Positions 5,764 through 14,206 of a DNA stretch of 14,206 nucleotides are shown piece by piece. The stretch spans positions 1 through 14,206 of the forward strand of contig CAYMPQ010000045.1 of NCBI GenBank assembly GCA_964392345.1. Reading direction: 5' to 3'. A model generated the notes under the pieces. The model did no database searches, was not told the DNA's origin, and saw nothing but the letters and a program-made list of their open reading frames with translations. Within the stretch, counting starts at the first letter, position 1; each line of letters starts with the position of its first letter. This stretch comes from JAUVXY01 sp964392345 (lineage in GTDB: Bacteria > Actinomycetota > Humimicrobiia > Humimicrobiales > Humimicrobiaceae). Both the position numbers and the translations under genes were made by a program.

Positions 5764-6402
5764 ATGCGGAAGGGAGTTAAAATAATAGTTGTAGGCATTG
5801 TTGGAAAAATTGCTTCAGGGAAAAGCACAGTTTGCAGTTACATTGAGAGAATAAGAAAAGAAGTTCTAATTTTAGATTTAGATAAAATTGCCAAGGAGAT
5901 TTATTGCGAAAACGAGAAAGTTGTACAGGAATTGAAATATCTTTTTGGCAAAGAAATAATTGGCCAAAAAAATAAGATTAAATTTAAAATTCTTGCAAGA
6001 AAAGTATTCTCAAATCAAGAGGAATTGAAAAAATTAAACAAAACTATGTTCCCGCTGATTAGAGAAAAAGTAAGAAAAATTATAGGTACTAGCAGTAAGA
6101 AAAATTACGTAGTAATAGATGCCGCAATACTTTTTGACTGCAATCTGCACCTTCTGTGCGATCATATAATTCATGTAAAAGCTGAAAGAAATAAAAGAAA
6201 AAAATTTTTAAGAAATAAAAATAAAGATATGTCAGAGGAAGATATAAATATGAGATTGGATGGTCAGCACTTAAAAATAAACAACAGCCTTGTTAGTTAT
6301 GTTATAGAAAATAATGGTTCAAAAATTAATTTATATAAAAAAGTAAAAAGTGTTTTAGATAAAATAGAAAACTCTGGAAATGCAATACAAGACAAGCAAT
6401 AA
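5764..6402 (+). CDS. coaE: Dephospho-CoA kinase
   Basis: CoaE phosphorylates the ribose 3'-OH of dephospho-CoA with ATP, the last step of coenzyme A synthesis, in the cytosol. The 212-residue product has a P-loop GIVGKIASGKST (11-22), LDLDKIAKEIY (about 37-47, with the substrate-site Asp), an ILFD segment where the family has PLLFE, and a C-terminal lid region (RNKNKDMSEEDINMRLDGQ) followed by YVIENNG. It is diverged: the second Gly of the usual TGGI motif is Lys15, and the HP pair of the middle domain reads FP. The assignment rests on the P-loop, overall length and the neighbours. The ATG at 5764 has no upstream ribosome site. A strong one, AAGGGAG (5770-5776), lies inside the gene 8 nt before an in-frame ATA (5785), where the canonical CoaE N-terminus would begin. 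The gene overlaps uvrB by 23 bp and is probably first in the repair operon. Confidence 0.87.
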   Translation: MRKGVKIIVVGIVGKIASGKSTVCSYIERIRKEVLILDLDKIAKEIYCENEKVVQELKYLFGKEIIGQKNKIKFKILARKVFSNQEELKKLNKTMFPLIREKVRKIIGTSSKKNYVVIDAAILFDCNLHLLCDHIIHVKAERNKRKKFLRNKNKDMSEEDINMRLDGQHLKINNSLVSYVIENNGSKINLYKKVKSVLDKIENSGNAIQDKQ

Positions 6403-8413
6403 ATTTAAAATAGTTTCCAGTTACTCTCCCCAGGGAGACCAGGAGAAAGCTATTTATGAGTTATCAAATGGAATTAAAAGTAATTATAAATACCAGACTC
6501 TTCTTGGGGTCACAGGCTCTGGAAAGACATATACGGTAGCAAATGTGATACAAAATGTACAGCTTCCTACGCTGGTACTGGCTCCTAATAAAACCCTTGC
6601 TGCGCAGCTTTGTAATGAATTCAGTGAATTCTTCCCGGACAATGCTGTTGAATATTTTGTCAGCTATTATGATTATTATCAACCCGAGGCTTACATACCA
6701 AGCAAAGATATGTACATCGAAAAGGATACTTCTATTAATGAGGAAATAGAAAAATTAAGACTGTCTACAACAAATGCTCTTTATACCAGAAACGACGTCA
6801 TTGTTGTTGCAAGTGTTTCCTGTATATATGGACTGGGTTCGCCTTCCGAGTATGGAAAGCAGAGAATAATTTTAAGGGTCGGGGAGGAACATCCCAGAGA
6901 AGAATTGATAAGGAAGTTAGTAAATATCAGATACGAAAGGAATGACTATGATTTTAACCATGGTAAATTCAGGGTAAAGGGAGATACGGTTGAAATCTTT
7001 CCAGCTTATCAGGATAGAGCAGTAAGAGTTCAGTTATTTGGGGACGATGTGGAAAAAATTGTAGAATTTAATCCAGTGACAGGTGAGTCATATGGGGAAA
7101 ATCAGGTAATTATAATATCTCCTGCCACTCACTTTCTGACTAATGTGCATTGGGTTGAAAGAGCGCTCAAAAGTATAGAAGAGGAACTTATAGAAAGAGT
7201 AAAATATTTTAAAAGCCAGGGGAAGCTGCTTGAGGCTCAAAGATTGGAATCAAGAACAAAATATGACATGGAAATGATTGCTGAAGTAGGATTTTGCGGA
7301 GGCATAGAAAATTACTCAAGGCATATTCTTGGAAAAGAGCCCGGAGAAACTCCAAATACTTTGCTGGACTTTTTCCCTGATGATTTTCTTGTAATAATTG
7401 ATGAATCGCATATTGCTGTTCCGCAAATAAGAGGAATGTACAAGGGAGACCGTTCAAGAAAACAAACCCTTGTGGATTACGGCTTCAGGCTTCCATCTGC
7501 TCTTGACAACAGGCCATTGAGGCTTGAAGAATTTAATGAAAAAGTAAAAAGAGTGATTTTTACTACAGCAACTCCCGGGCTGTACGAAAAAAGTATCAGC
7601 TCTCAAATAGCAGAGCAGATAATCAGGCCCACAGGCCTGGTTGACCCGGAAGTTGCAATAAGGCCTACCCGGGGACAAATAGACAATCTGGTATCTGAAA
7701 TTAAAAAAAGGGTAAGAAAAAATGAGAGAGTCCTTATAACTACCCTCACAAAGAGAATGGCTGAAGATTTGTCTGAATATCTGTCTGGCTTGAATATAAG
7801 GGTAAGGTATTTGCACTCTACGATAGATACGATAGAAAGAATAAAAATACTAAGAGGTTTAAGATCGGGTGATTTCGATGTACTTGTTGGAATAAATTTA
7901 CTGCGCGAGGGCTTGGATTTACCTGAAGTGTCGCTCGTAGCTATACTTGATGCAGATAAGGAAGGATTTCTAAGGTCCGAGATTTCACTGATACAGACTA
8001 TTGGAAGGGCATCAAGAAATGTTGGCGGTATGGTTATAATGTACGCTGATGATATTACAAGCTCTATAAAAAATTCAGTTTACGAAACAAACAGGAGAAG
8101 AAACATACAGATGGAGTATAATAAAGTACATAAAATAACTCCTAAAACAATAATTAAGAATGTATCTGACATATTATATACAAGCGGAATAACATCAAGC
8201 AAGAAGGGCAGGGATGGCCTTAAGGTTAAAGACAGGCAACTTGATTACAGTGAAGAAAAATTGTTAAATATGGATCCATCTAAGATTGCTGGCATATTAA
8301 GTGGATTGGAAGAAGAGATGAGTCTGGCAGCCAGGGAGCTTGATTTTGAAAAGGCAGCTGTCATTAGAGATAAAATAAAGGATATAAAGAATATTACGAG
8401 TATAGAATTATAA
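6380..8413 (+). CDS. uvrB: UvrABC system protein B (excinuclease helicase subunit)
   Basis: UvrB receives damaged DNA from UvrA, verifies the lesion by inserting a beta-hairpin between the strands, and recruits UvrC for incision. At 677 residues it has normal family length. It shows Walker A GVTGSGKT (43-50), the damage-probing beta-hairpin FVSYYDYYQPEAYIP (about 93-106, rich in Tyr), Walker B IIDESH (339-344), TTATPG, LREGLDLPEVSLVAILDADK and motif VI QTIGRASR (539-546). A C-terminal UVR domain (about 635-675, LDFEKAAVIRDKIKDI) binds the matching domain of UvrC. The ATG at 6380 lies inside the end of coaE and the protein then reads into the expected NKFKIVSSYSPQGDQ. The only ribosome-site candidate, GGA, nearly touches the ATG, so expression is probably coupled to coaE. 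All key motifs are intact. No SOS box is visible just upstream. Confidence 0.98.
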   Translation: MQYKTSNKFKIVSSYSPQGDQEKAIYELSNGIKSNYKYQTLLGVTGSGKTYTVANVIQNVQLPTLVLAPNKTLAAQLCNEFSEFFPDNAVEYFVSYYDYYQPEAYIPSKDMYIEKDTSINEEIEKLRLSTTNALYTRNDVIVVASVSCIYGLGSPSEYGKQRIILRVGEEHPREELIRKLVNIRYERNDYDFNHGKFRVKGDTVEIFPAYQDRAVRVQLFGDDVEKIVEFNPVTGESYGENQVIIISPATHFLTNVHWVERALKSIEEELIERVKYFKSQGKLLEAQRLESRTKYDMEMIAEVGFCGGIENYSRHILGKEPGETPNTLLDFFPDDFLVIIDESHIAVPQIRGMYKGDRSRKQTLVDYGFRLPSALDNRPLRLEEFNEKVKRVIFTTATPGLYEKSISSQIAEQIIRPTGLVDPEVAIRPTRGQIDNLVSEIKKRVRKNERVLITTLTKRMAEDLSEYLSGLNIRVRYLHSTIDTIERIKILRGLRSGDFDVLVGINLLREGLDLPEVSLVAILDADKEGFLRSEISLIQTIGRASRNVGGMVIMYADDITSSIKNSVYETNRRRNIQMEYNKVHKITPKTIIKNVSDILYTSGITSSKKGRDGLKVKDRQLDYSEEKLLNMDPSKIAGILSGLEEEMSLAARELDFEKAAVIRDKIKDIKNITSIEL

Positions 8414-8424
8414 AAAACAGGATA

Positions 8425-11295
8425 ATGAAAAAAGAGATAGTAATAAAAGGTGCAAGAGAGCACAATTTAAAAAGTATAAATCTAAAAATACCTCGAGATA
8501 AGTTCATTGTTTTTACAGGTGTAAGCGGATCAGGCAAGTCTTCTCTTGCATTTGACACTATTTATGGAGAAGGACAGAGAAGATACGTAGAGTCCCTTTC
8601 TTCATATGCAAGACAATTTTTAGGGCAAATGAAAAAGCCAGACGTAGATTTAATAGAAGGCCTGTCCCCTGCAGTTTCCATAAACCAGAAAGGTGTTTCC
8701 AAAAATCCAAGATCAACTGTTGGAACTATAACTGAGATATATGATTACCTGAGGGTGCTGTATGCAAGAATTGGAAATCCATATTGCTATAAATGTGGAA
8801 AACCAATAGCAAGGCAAACTGTGGACCAGATAGTAGATAAGATAATGCAGTTGCCGGAGGGGACAAAGTTTCAAATTTTAGCGCCTGTTGTTAGAGGCAG
8901 AAAAGGCGAATACATAAAGACTTTTGAGAGCATTAAAAAAGATGGTTATATAAGGGTTAAAGTAGATGGGAAAATTTATAATTTACAGGATGACTGCGGT
9001 GATATAAAACTTGACAGGTATGTGAAACATAATATAGAAATTGTAATTGACAGGCTGAAAATAAAACCTGACATAAAGAAAAGACTTTCGGAGGATGTTG
9101 AGATATCTCTCAAGGAAAGTGAAGGTATCGTATATGTTGAGCTAATAGAAACAGGAGAAATTTATAGTTTTTCAGAAAAGTTTACCTGTCTGGATTGCGG
9201 CATAAGCTTTGAGGAATTAGCTCCAAGAATGTTTTCTTTTAACAGTCCTTATGGCGCATGCAAGGACTGCGGTGGTCTTGGCATAAAAAAAGAAGCTGAT
9301 CCTGCACTTATTGTAAGAAATCCGGGTTTAAGCATAAACAATGGCGCTATTCCAATAATAAATATGAATTACTCTAATTACTACTCTCAGCTTATGAGGA
9401 GTCTATCAGGGCAGTATGGATTTGATTTGGATATTCCATTTGATAATTTAGATGACGAAATCAAGAAAATCATACTATACGGAACAAATGGGGAAAGAAT
9501 AAGGCTGAGTTATAGAAACCACAAGGGAAGGCTCAGGCATTATTCTTTGAGATTTGATGGACTTGTAAACAATCTTGGCAAAAGATATTTAGAAACAGAG
9601 TCCGATCATCAAAGGAACAAAATTGAGGAAATTATAAGTACGCGCATATGCAGCTCCTGCGGTGGGAAAAGACTCAGACCTGAAAGTCTGGCCATTAAAA
9701 TTAACTCCATATCAATAGCTGATTTCTGCGATCTGACAATAGAGGAAGCTATATACAGGCTTGAAGCATTAAGTCTGTCAGACAGAGATAAAATGATAGG
9801 AGAGAGATTAATTAAAGAAATTATTGAGAGGTTAAAATTTTTAAGTGATGTTGGGATTGGCTACCTGACTTTGAGCAGGCAGGCAAGTACTTTGTCTGGC
9901 GGAGAGTCACAGAGGATAAGGCTTGCAACACAAATTGGTTCAGGTTTGGTCGGAGTCCTTTATATTTTAGATGAGCCAAGCATAGGTCTTCACCAGAGAG
10001 ATAACTGTAAACTGATAGATGCATTAAAAAGGCTCAGGGACCTTGGGAATACAATTATAGTTATAGAGCATGATGAAGAAACTATAAGGCAGGCAGATTT
10101 TATAGTAGATATCGGCCCTGGAGCAGGAGTACGTGGAGGGGAGATAGTATTTAGCGGAAAATTAAGCGATATATTGACCTGCAGAAGATCAATAACCGGA
10201 AAATATTTGTCCGGGGAAAAATATATCCCGATACCTGAAAAAAGAAGAAAGGGCAATAGTAAATGTATTGTTATAAAAGGAGCCAGGGAACATAATTTAA
10301 AAAACATTGATGTTGCTATTCCTCTTGGAAAAATAGTTGCGATAACAGGAGTTTCAGGCTCAGGTAAAAGTACGCTGATAAATGACATACTATATCCTGC
10401 GCTTAATAATGCTTTAATGAATACAAACTACAGGGCAGGAGACCATGACTGCATACTTGAGTATGAAAATTTAGACAAGGTAATAGTTGTGGACCAATCA
10501 CCGATTGGAAGGACTCCCCGTTCCAATCCTGCCACCTATACCGGTGTGTTTACATATATAAGAGAATTATTCTCCAGGACTTCTGATTCTAAAGTAAGAG
10601 GATACAAGCAGGGGAGGTTTAGTTTTAATTTAAAAGGCGGCAGATGCGAAGCTTGCAAGGGCGATGGTGAAATTAAAATTGAGATGCATTTCTTGCCGGA
10701 TGTTTATGTACCCTGTGAGGTTTGCAAAGGCAAAAGGTACAATAGAGAAACTTTGCAAATAAAGTATAAGGACAAAAACATTGATGATGTCTTAAATATG
10801 ACTGCAGAAGAAGCAATGAGGTTTTTTAAAAACATTCCAAAAATTAGAAACAAGCTCGAACTTATAAACGATGTGGGGCTTGGATATATCAGATTGGGCC
10901 AGTCATCAACCACTCTTTCCGGCGGAGAAGCACAAAGGATCAAACTTTCAACTGAAATATCCAAAAAAAGCACAGGCAGTACCCTCTATCTACTGGATGA
11001 GCCCACAACCGGTCTTCATTTTGATGATATAAGCAAGTTGTTAAAGATTTTAAACAGGCTTGTAAATTTAGGAAATACAGTGGTAGTGATAGAGCATAAT
11101 CTTGAGGTAATTAAAACTGCTGATTATATAATAGATCTTGGTCCGGAAGGAGGAAATGAAGGCGGGAAAGTTATTGCACAGGGAACTCCTGAAGAGGTGG
11201 CTGGCAATAAATCTTCTTATACGGGAAATTTTTTAAGGATGTACTTAAATAAAATTTTAAGCAATAAAGAGATGGTGCAAATAAAAAGTGAGTAA
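8425..11295 (+). CDS. uvrA: UvrABC system protein A (damage-recognition ATPase)
   Basis: UvrA is the dimeric ABC-type ATPase that scans DNA for bulky lesions and loads UvrB. The 956-residue product has two nucleotide-binding modules. The first has Walker A GVSGSGKS (32-39), signature LSGGESQR (490-497) and Walker B LYILDEPSIGLH (from 512). The second has Walker A GVSGSGKS (642-649), signature LSGGEAQR (831-838) and Walker B LYLLDEPTTGLH (from 854). Zinc-binding Cys sets are complete: C255/C258/C279/C282 in the first half and C741/C744/C764/C767 in the second, with further CxxC pairs at 121/124 and 409/412. The N-terminus MKKEIVIKGAREHNLK is canonical, supporting the ATG at 8425. Its AGGA (8419-8422) is only 2 nt away, so translation may depend on coupling to uvrB, which ends 11 nt upstream. 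No key residue is missing. Confidence 0.98.
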   Translation: MKKEIVIKGAREHNLKSINLKIPRDKFIVFTGVSGSGKSSLAFDTIYGEGQRRYVESLSSYARQFLGQMKKPDVDLIEGLSPAVSINQKGVSKNPRSTVGTITEIYDYLRVLYARIGNPYCYKCGKPIARQTVDQIVDKIMQLPEGTKFQILAPVVRGRKGEYIKTFESIKKDGYIRVKVDGKIYNLQDDCGDIKLDRYVKHNIEIVIDRLKIKPDIKKRLSEDVEISLKESEGIVYVELIETGEIYSFSEKFTCLDCGISFEELAPRMFSFNSPYGACKDCGGLGIKKEADPALIVRNPGLSINNGAIPIINMNYSNYYSQLMRSLSGQYGFDLDIPFDNLDDEIKKIILYGTNGERIRLSYRNHKGRLRHYSLRFDGLVNNLGKRYLETESDHQRNKIEEIISTRICSSCGGKRLRPESLAIKINSISIADFCDLTIEEAIYRLEALSLSDRDKMIGERLIKEIIERLKFLSDVGIGYLTLSRQASTLSGGESQRIRLATQIGSGLVGVLYILDEPSIGLHQRDNCKLIDALKRLRDLGNTIIVIEHDEETIRQADFIVDIGPGAGVRGGEIVFSGKLSDILTCRRSITGKYLSGEKYIPIPEKRRKGNSKCIVIKGAREHNLKNIDVAIPLGKIVAITGVSGSGKSTLINDILYPALNNALMNTNYRAGDHDCILEYENLDKVIVVDQSPIGRTPRSNPATYTGVFTYIRELFSRTSDSKVRGYKQGRFSFNLKGGRCEACKGDGEIKIEMHFLPDVYVPCEVCKGKRYNRETLQIKYKDKNIDDVLNMTAEEAMRFFKNIPKIRNKLELINDVGLGYIRLGQSSTTLSGGEAQRIKLSTEISKKSTGSTLYLLDEPTTGLHFDDISKLLKILNRLVNLGNTVVVIEHNLEVIKTADYIIDLGPEGGNEGGKVIAQGTPEEVAGNKSSYTGNFLRMYLNKILSNKEMVQIKSE

Positions 11296-13180
11296 GCAAG
11301 GCAAAATATTAAATAAAAATAAACTTTTTGAAAATGGGCTTGAGAAATCTTTAAGTATTTTACCTAAAAAGGAAGGGGTATATATATTTAAAGATGATAA
11401 AGGAAAAATTATTTATATAGGCAAGGCGATAAATCTTTATAACAGGGTGAGGAGCTATTTTCAGGGAAAGAGTGGATGCGGTGATACTGTGAAGTTTAAT
11501 GCACCTCATTTTGCAGATAAAATAAATTCAATTGATTACGTGATAACGGATAATGAAGTTGAAGCCCTGGTGCTGGAGTGCAACTTAATTAAAAAAAATA
11601 AACCCCGTTACAATATAGAATTAAAAGATGACAAGTCCTACCCCTACATAGCTATAACTGAAAGTCATAAATATCCAAGAGTGTTTATGACAAGAAACAG
11701 AAACATTGAAGGGGCAAAATATTTTGGGCCATATACAAGTGTTAAAGCTATTAAGAAAACACTGGAACACCTGCGCAAAATATTTAAGACAAGGGATTGC
11801 AAGGGAAACAACCCGGGCACCCGTCTTAAATCTCCCTGCCTTAATTATCATATTGGCTTATGCTCAGCTCCCTGTACTGGCAACATTTCCGAAAGTTCAT
11901 ACAAGGATAGTATTGAATGCATAAAGTTATTTTTAAGAGGTAAAGATAAAACAATTATAAGCAGAATAAAATTAAGGATGGAACAGTATTCCAGAGATAA
12001 AAATTTTGAGGAAGCTTCAAAGATGAGAGACATGCTAGCTGCCATAAATAATCTTTTAAAAAATCAAAAAATATACATAGGCGGAGAAGATTCATTGGAT
12101 TTTATTTCTTTGTACAAAGATATAAAATCAGCTGCCATAAGTGTGTTTTCCTATAGAAGAGGCGGGCTGGATATTATTAATAATTTTACTGCAGGCAATG
12201 TTGGACATCTTAAAAATGAGGAAATTTTATCATATTTCATAAAAAAATATTATGTTGATGTTATTAATATCCCATCAAAAATATATATACCTGCGAAAAT
12301 AGAGGATATGGAATTGCTCTCCGAGTGGCTGACGATTGCAAAAAGTAAAAAAGTAGAAATAAAAATCCCAAAAATTGGCAGGAATAAAAAAATAATAGAT
12401 ATGGTTACTAAAAATTCAAGGCTTTATTTAGAGAAAAAAATGTTTGAGAGGGATACTGGATGCAGTAAGATTCATGGGGATATAATAAAATTGAGAGATA
12501 TGCTGGGGTTAAAAAACATACCAAGAAAAATAGAATGCTACGACGTCTCTAATTTGAAAAATAGTTTTCCGGTTGGTTCAATGGCTGTTTTCGTTGACGG
12601 CCATTCATTAAAAAGCAGCTATAGGCATTTTAAAATAAAAACTGTCAGCAGGCAGGATGACTGCAGGATGATAGGGGAAATTCTTTTAAGAAGACTTAAG
12701 TATTTGGAAGAATTCAAAATTGATGTTGACGATAGCTTTTGCACAAAACCTGATTTAATAATAATAGATGGAGGAAAGGCTCAATTTAACACTGCAAATG
12801 CCTTAATGAAGGAAAAAAATATTTCAGACATAGATTTAATAAGCATTGCAAAGAAAGAGGAAGTCATGTTTTGCAATAAATACAAGGATGGGGTAAAGCT
12901 GGATTTAGATAGCAGCTATGCGAGGATTATTATAAAGATAAGAGATGAGGCACACAGGTTTGCTCTAGACTACCACAAGAGATTAAGAAACAGCTACATG
13001 ACACATTCTGTGTTAGACGAAATTAAAGGAATTGGCAGCAAAAAGAAAAAATACATATATGAAAAATTTGGCACTATTGAGGAACTAAGGAGGAGCAAAA
13101 TAGAGGACCTGGTTAAGATAAAAGGAGTAAGCCGTAAGGATGCTCTAAATATTTACAATAGTATCTGCACAGGTAAATGA
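11288..13180 (+). CDS. uvrC: UvrABC system protein C (excinuclease nuclease subunit)
   Basis: UvrC makes both cuts around a lesion held by UvrB. The 630-residue protein has an N-terminal GIY-YIG nuclease domain for the 3' cut (GVYIF at 30-34, YIGKA at 43-47, then NRVRSYF). Next comes a Cys-rich segment (CLNYHIGLCSAPC) and a UVR domain (about 217-245) that contacts UvrB. The RNase H-like domain for the 5' cut carries D419 (ECYDVSN), D457/D458 (RQDDC), D494 (IDGGK) and H556 (DEAHRFA). The C-terminus has tandem helix-hairpin-helix DNA-binding motifs (about 570-627, IKGIG and IKGVS). The GTG at 11288 overlaps the end of uvrA by 8 bp, a coupled start. All catalytic residues expected for both cuts are present, so the enzyme should be active. 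Confidence 0.97.
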   Translation: MSKQGKILNKNKLFENGLEKSLSILPKKEGVYIFKDDKGKIIYIGKAINLYNRVRSYFQGKSGCGDTVKFNAPHFADKINSIDYVITDNEVEALVLECNLIKKNKPRYNIELKDDKSYPYIAITESHKYPRVFMTRNRNIEGAKYFGPYTSVKAIKKTLEHLRKIFKTRDCKGNNPGTRLKSPCLNYHIGLCSAPCTGNISESSYKDSIECIKLFLRGKDKTIISRIKLRMEQYSRDKNFEEASKMRDMLAAINNLLKNQKIYIGGEDSLDFISLYKDIKSAAISVFSYRRGGLDIINNFTAGNVGHLKNEEILSYFIKKYYVDVINIPSKIYIPAKIEDMELLSEWLTIAKSKKVEIKIPKIGRNKKIIDMVTKNSRLYLEKKMFERDTGCSKIHGDIIKLRDMLGLKNIPRKIECYDVSNLKNSFPVGSMAVFVDGHSLKSSYRHFKIKTVSRQDDCRMIGEILLRRLKYLEEFKIDVDDSFCTKPDLIIIDGGKAQFNTANALMKEKNISDIDLISIAKKEEVMFCNKYKDGVKLDLDSSYARIIIKIRDEAHRFALDYHKRLRNSYMTHSVLDEIKGIGSKKKKYIYEKFGTIEELRRSKIEDLVKIKGVSRKDALNIYNSICTGK

Positions 13181-13285
13181 GTAGAATGCTGCCGTGTTGC
13201 TTGTAAATATTTTAGCTGTATGCTATTTAATATTACTATTAATGCTGATATTCTATATAGATGGCCGGTCTTTTATCAGCAGACT

Positions 13286-13293
13286 GGATGGAG
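13286..13293 (+). promoter_or_regulatory. Ribosome binding site supporting a TTG start of rapZ
   Basis: GGATGGAG ends 4 nt before the in-frame TTG at 13298. The longer reading from ATG 13220 has no ribosome site and adds residues unlike the family. A second candidate, AAGGA (13313-13317), lies 7 nt before an in-frame ATT at 13325. Confidence 0.45.
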
Positions 13294-13297
13294 CCAA

Positions 13298-14182
13298 TTG
13301 AAAAAGATAAATAAGGAAAATAAAATTAAAATAGTTATAATAACAGGGTTATCCGGGTCAGGCAAAACAGAAGCTCTTAGATATTTTGAAGATGCCGGCT
13401 ATTATTGCATTGATAATTTACCATCGCGCCTGCTGCTGAACTTGATTGATTTTTTTTCTGAGAGAAACAGGAATATAAATAAAATAGCACTGGCTATAGA
13501 CTTGAGAAGCGGATATTTTTTTGATGAAATATATAAAACACTGGATAAGCTAAAAGAAAGAAACATAGAATACAAAATATTGTTTTTGGAGTCATCAAAA
13601 AATGTATTAAGGAAAAGATTTTCCCTGACAAGAAGGAGGCATCCGTTAGTTGAAGACGGGGACCTTAATGACGGAATAGAAAAAGAAATTAAAAAAATGC
13701 ATAAACTAAGGGAAATATCAGATTTTGTATTGGATACTACCCTGCTAAATCCAAAAGATCTCCGAATAGCTATAACCGAGCAGATGATGAGTGATGTTGA
13801 AAAAAGCAGGCTCCTTCAGATAGCAGTTACTTCGTTTGGGTATAAGTTTGGAATACCAGAAAACTCGGATATTATTATTGATGTAAGGTTTTTGCCAAAT
13901 CCATTTTACAATGATGAGTTAAGGGAATTTAATGGAAAAGATAAAGAAATTATGGATTTTGTCTTATCGCGTGACGAAACCAAGAAATTCCTGCTAATAT
14001 TTGAGGAAATGCTGGATTTTTTAATTCCCAATTATATTACAGAAGGGAAAAGTTATCTGGGGATAGGTGTTGGGTGTACCGGCGGGAGGCACCGCTCTGT
14101 AGTAATTGCTGATAAAATATATGATTATTTAAAATTAAAAGGTTATTCTGTAAAAATATTTCACAGAGATATAGATGAGTAA
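13298..14182 (+). CDS. rapZ: RapZ/YvcJ-family nucleotide-binding RNA regulator
   Basis: The protein has a P-loop GLSGSGKT (residues 17-24 from this start), followed by the family block ALRYFEDAGYYCIDNLP. The C-terminal domain has FLPNPFY, GIGVGCTGGRHRS and the closing HRDIDE, all hallmarks of RapZ. In E. coli RapZ binds GlmZ and GlmY small RNAs to control glucosamine-6-phosphate synthase. In Gram-positive bacteria the relative YvcJ hydrolyses nucleotides and its targets are less clear. The open frame extends up to ATG 13220, but those 26 residues have no ribosome site and no family similarity. TTG 13298 gives 294 residues, the normal size, and ATT 13325 would give the textbook N-terminus MKIVIITGLSG. 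It lies 117 bp after uvrC. The 24 bp after its stop hold no gene; yvcK would be expected next by synteny. Confidence 0.93.
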   Translation: MKKINKENKIKIVIITGLSGSGKTEALRYFEDAGYYCIDNLPSRLLLNLIDFFSERNRNINKIALAIDLRSGYFFDEIYKTLDKLKERNIEYKILFLESSKNVLRKRFSLTRRRHPLVEDGDLNDGIEKEIKKMHKLREISDFVLDTTLLNPKDLRIAITEQMMSDVEKSRLLQIAVTSFGYKFGIPENSDIIIDVRFLPNPFYNDELREFNGKDKEIMDFVLSRDETKKFLLIFEEMLDFLIPNYITEGKSYLGIGVGCTGGRHRSVVIADKIYDYLKLKGYSVKIFHRDIDE

Positions 14183-14206
14183 AAAAAGCAACAGATAATA
14201 ATATAA

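Noticed and set aside
7209..7816. Leftward open frames inside uvrB (82 and 120 codons)
   Set aside because: Antisense shadows of the conserved helicase motifs; the products match nothing I recognise.
9990..10388. 132-codon leftward open frame inside uvrA
   Set aside because: Antisense to the second ATP-binding module; an artefact of codon use in a conserved gene.
13220..13297. 26-residue N-terminal extension of RapZ from ATG 13220
   Set aside because: No ribosome site and no similarity to RapZ N-termini; the family begins just before the P-loop.
14175..14198. ATG overlapping the rapZ stop (ATGAGTAA) as the start of yvcK
   Set aside because: The frame closes after seven codons and has no YvcK-like start; the next gene must begin beyond the window.
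1..14206. CRISPR arrays, tRNA or rRNA genes, insertion sequences, phage genes
   Set aside because: No regularly spaced repeats, cloverleaf sequences, rRNA-like segments, terminal inverted repeats or transposase/integrase motifs were seen.

Overview
The window is an AT-rich bacterial chromosome segment. It has a short toxin-antitoxin patch at the left end, followed by a long run of housekeeping genes that all read rightward. The order polA - rpsA (S1) - coaE - uvrB - uvrA - uvrC - rapZ is the one I associate with Actinomycetota, where yvcK and whiA usually follow. The S1 protein also resembles actinobacterial RpsA in its N-terminal half. Most actinobacteria are GC-rich, so the AT-rich composition points to a deep-branching, low-GC lineage of that phylum, perhaps an uncultivated group of the Humimicrobiia kind. 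A clostridial relative is the main alternative. The lineage is an inference from gene order and composition, not a database result.

Left region (1-998): a leftward VapC-type PIN-domain gene that has lost its N-terminus, including the first catalytic Asp, lies back to back with an intact rightward pair. The pair is an AbrB/MazE-type antitoxin and a RelE-superfamily toxin. The 61-bp gap between the two sides holds a perfect tandem 8-bp repeat that could be an operator. This is the only accessory-looking part of the window.

Middle region (1180-5763): polA encodes a DNA polymerase I with an intact 5' nuclease and polymerase but a degenerate proofreading domain. After about 105 bp comes rpsA, a four-domain S1 protein whose translation start has an unusual layout. 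A 336-bp spacer with several hairpins and no convincing gene then separates rpsA from the next block.

Right region (5764-14182): coaE, uvrB, uvrA, uvrC and rapZ form a compact presumed operon with overlaps of 23 and 8 bp and one gap of 11 bp. It carries all three subunits of the UvrABC excinuclease. With PolA, which fills the gap after excision, most of nucleotide excision repair sits in one place. CoaE makes coenzyme A, and RapZ is a nucleotide- and RNA-binding regulator; both are passengers by conserved synteny. The window ends 24 bp after rapZ.

I see no tRNA, rRNA, CRISPR array, insertion sequence or phage gene. No undescribed multi-gene system is convincingly present. The points most worth a second look are the remodelled toxin-antitoxin patch and the start regions of rpsA, coaE and rapZ.
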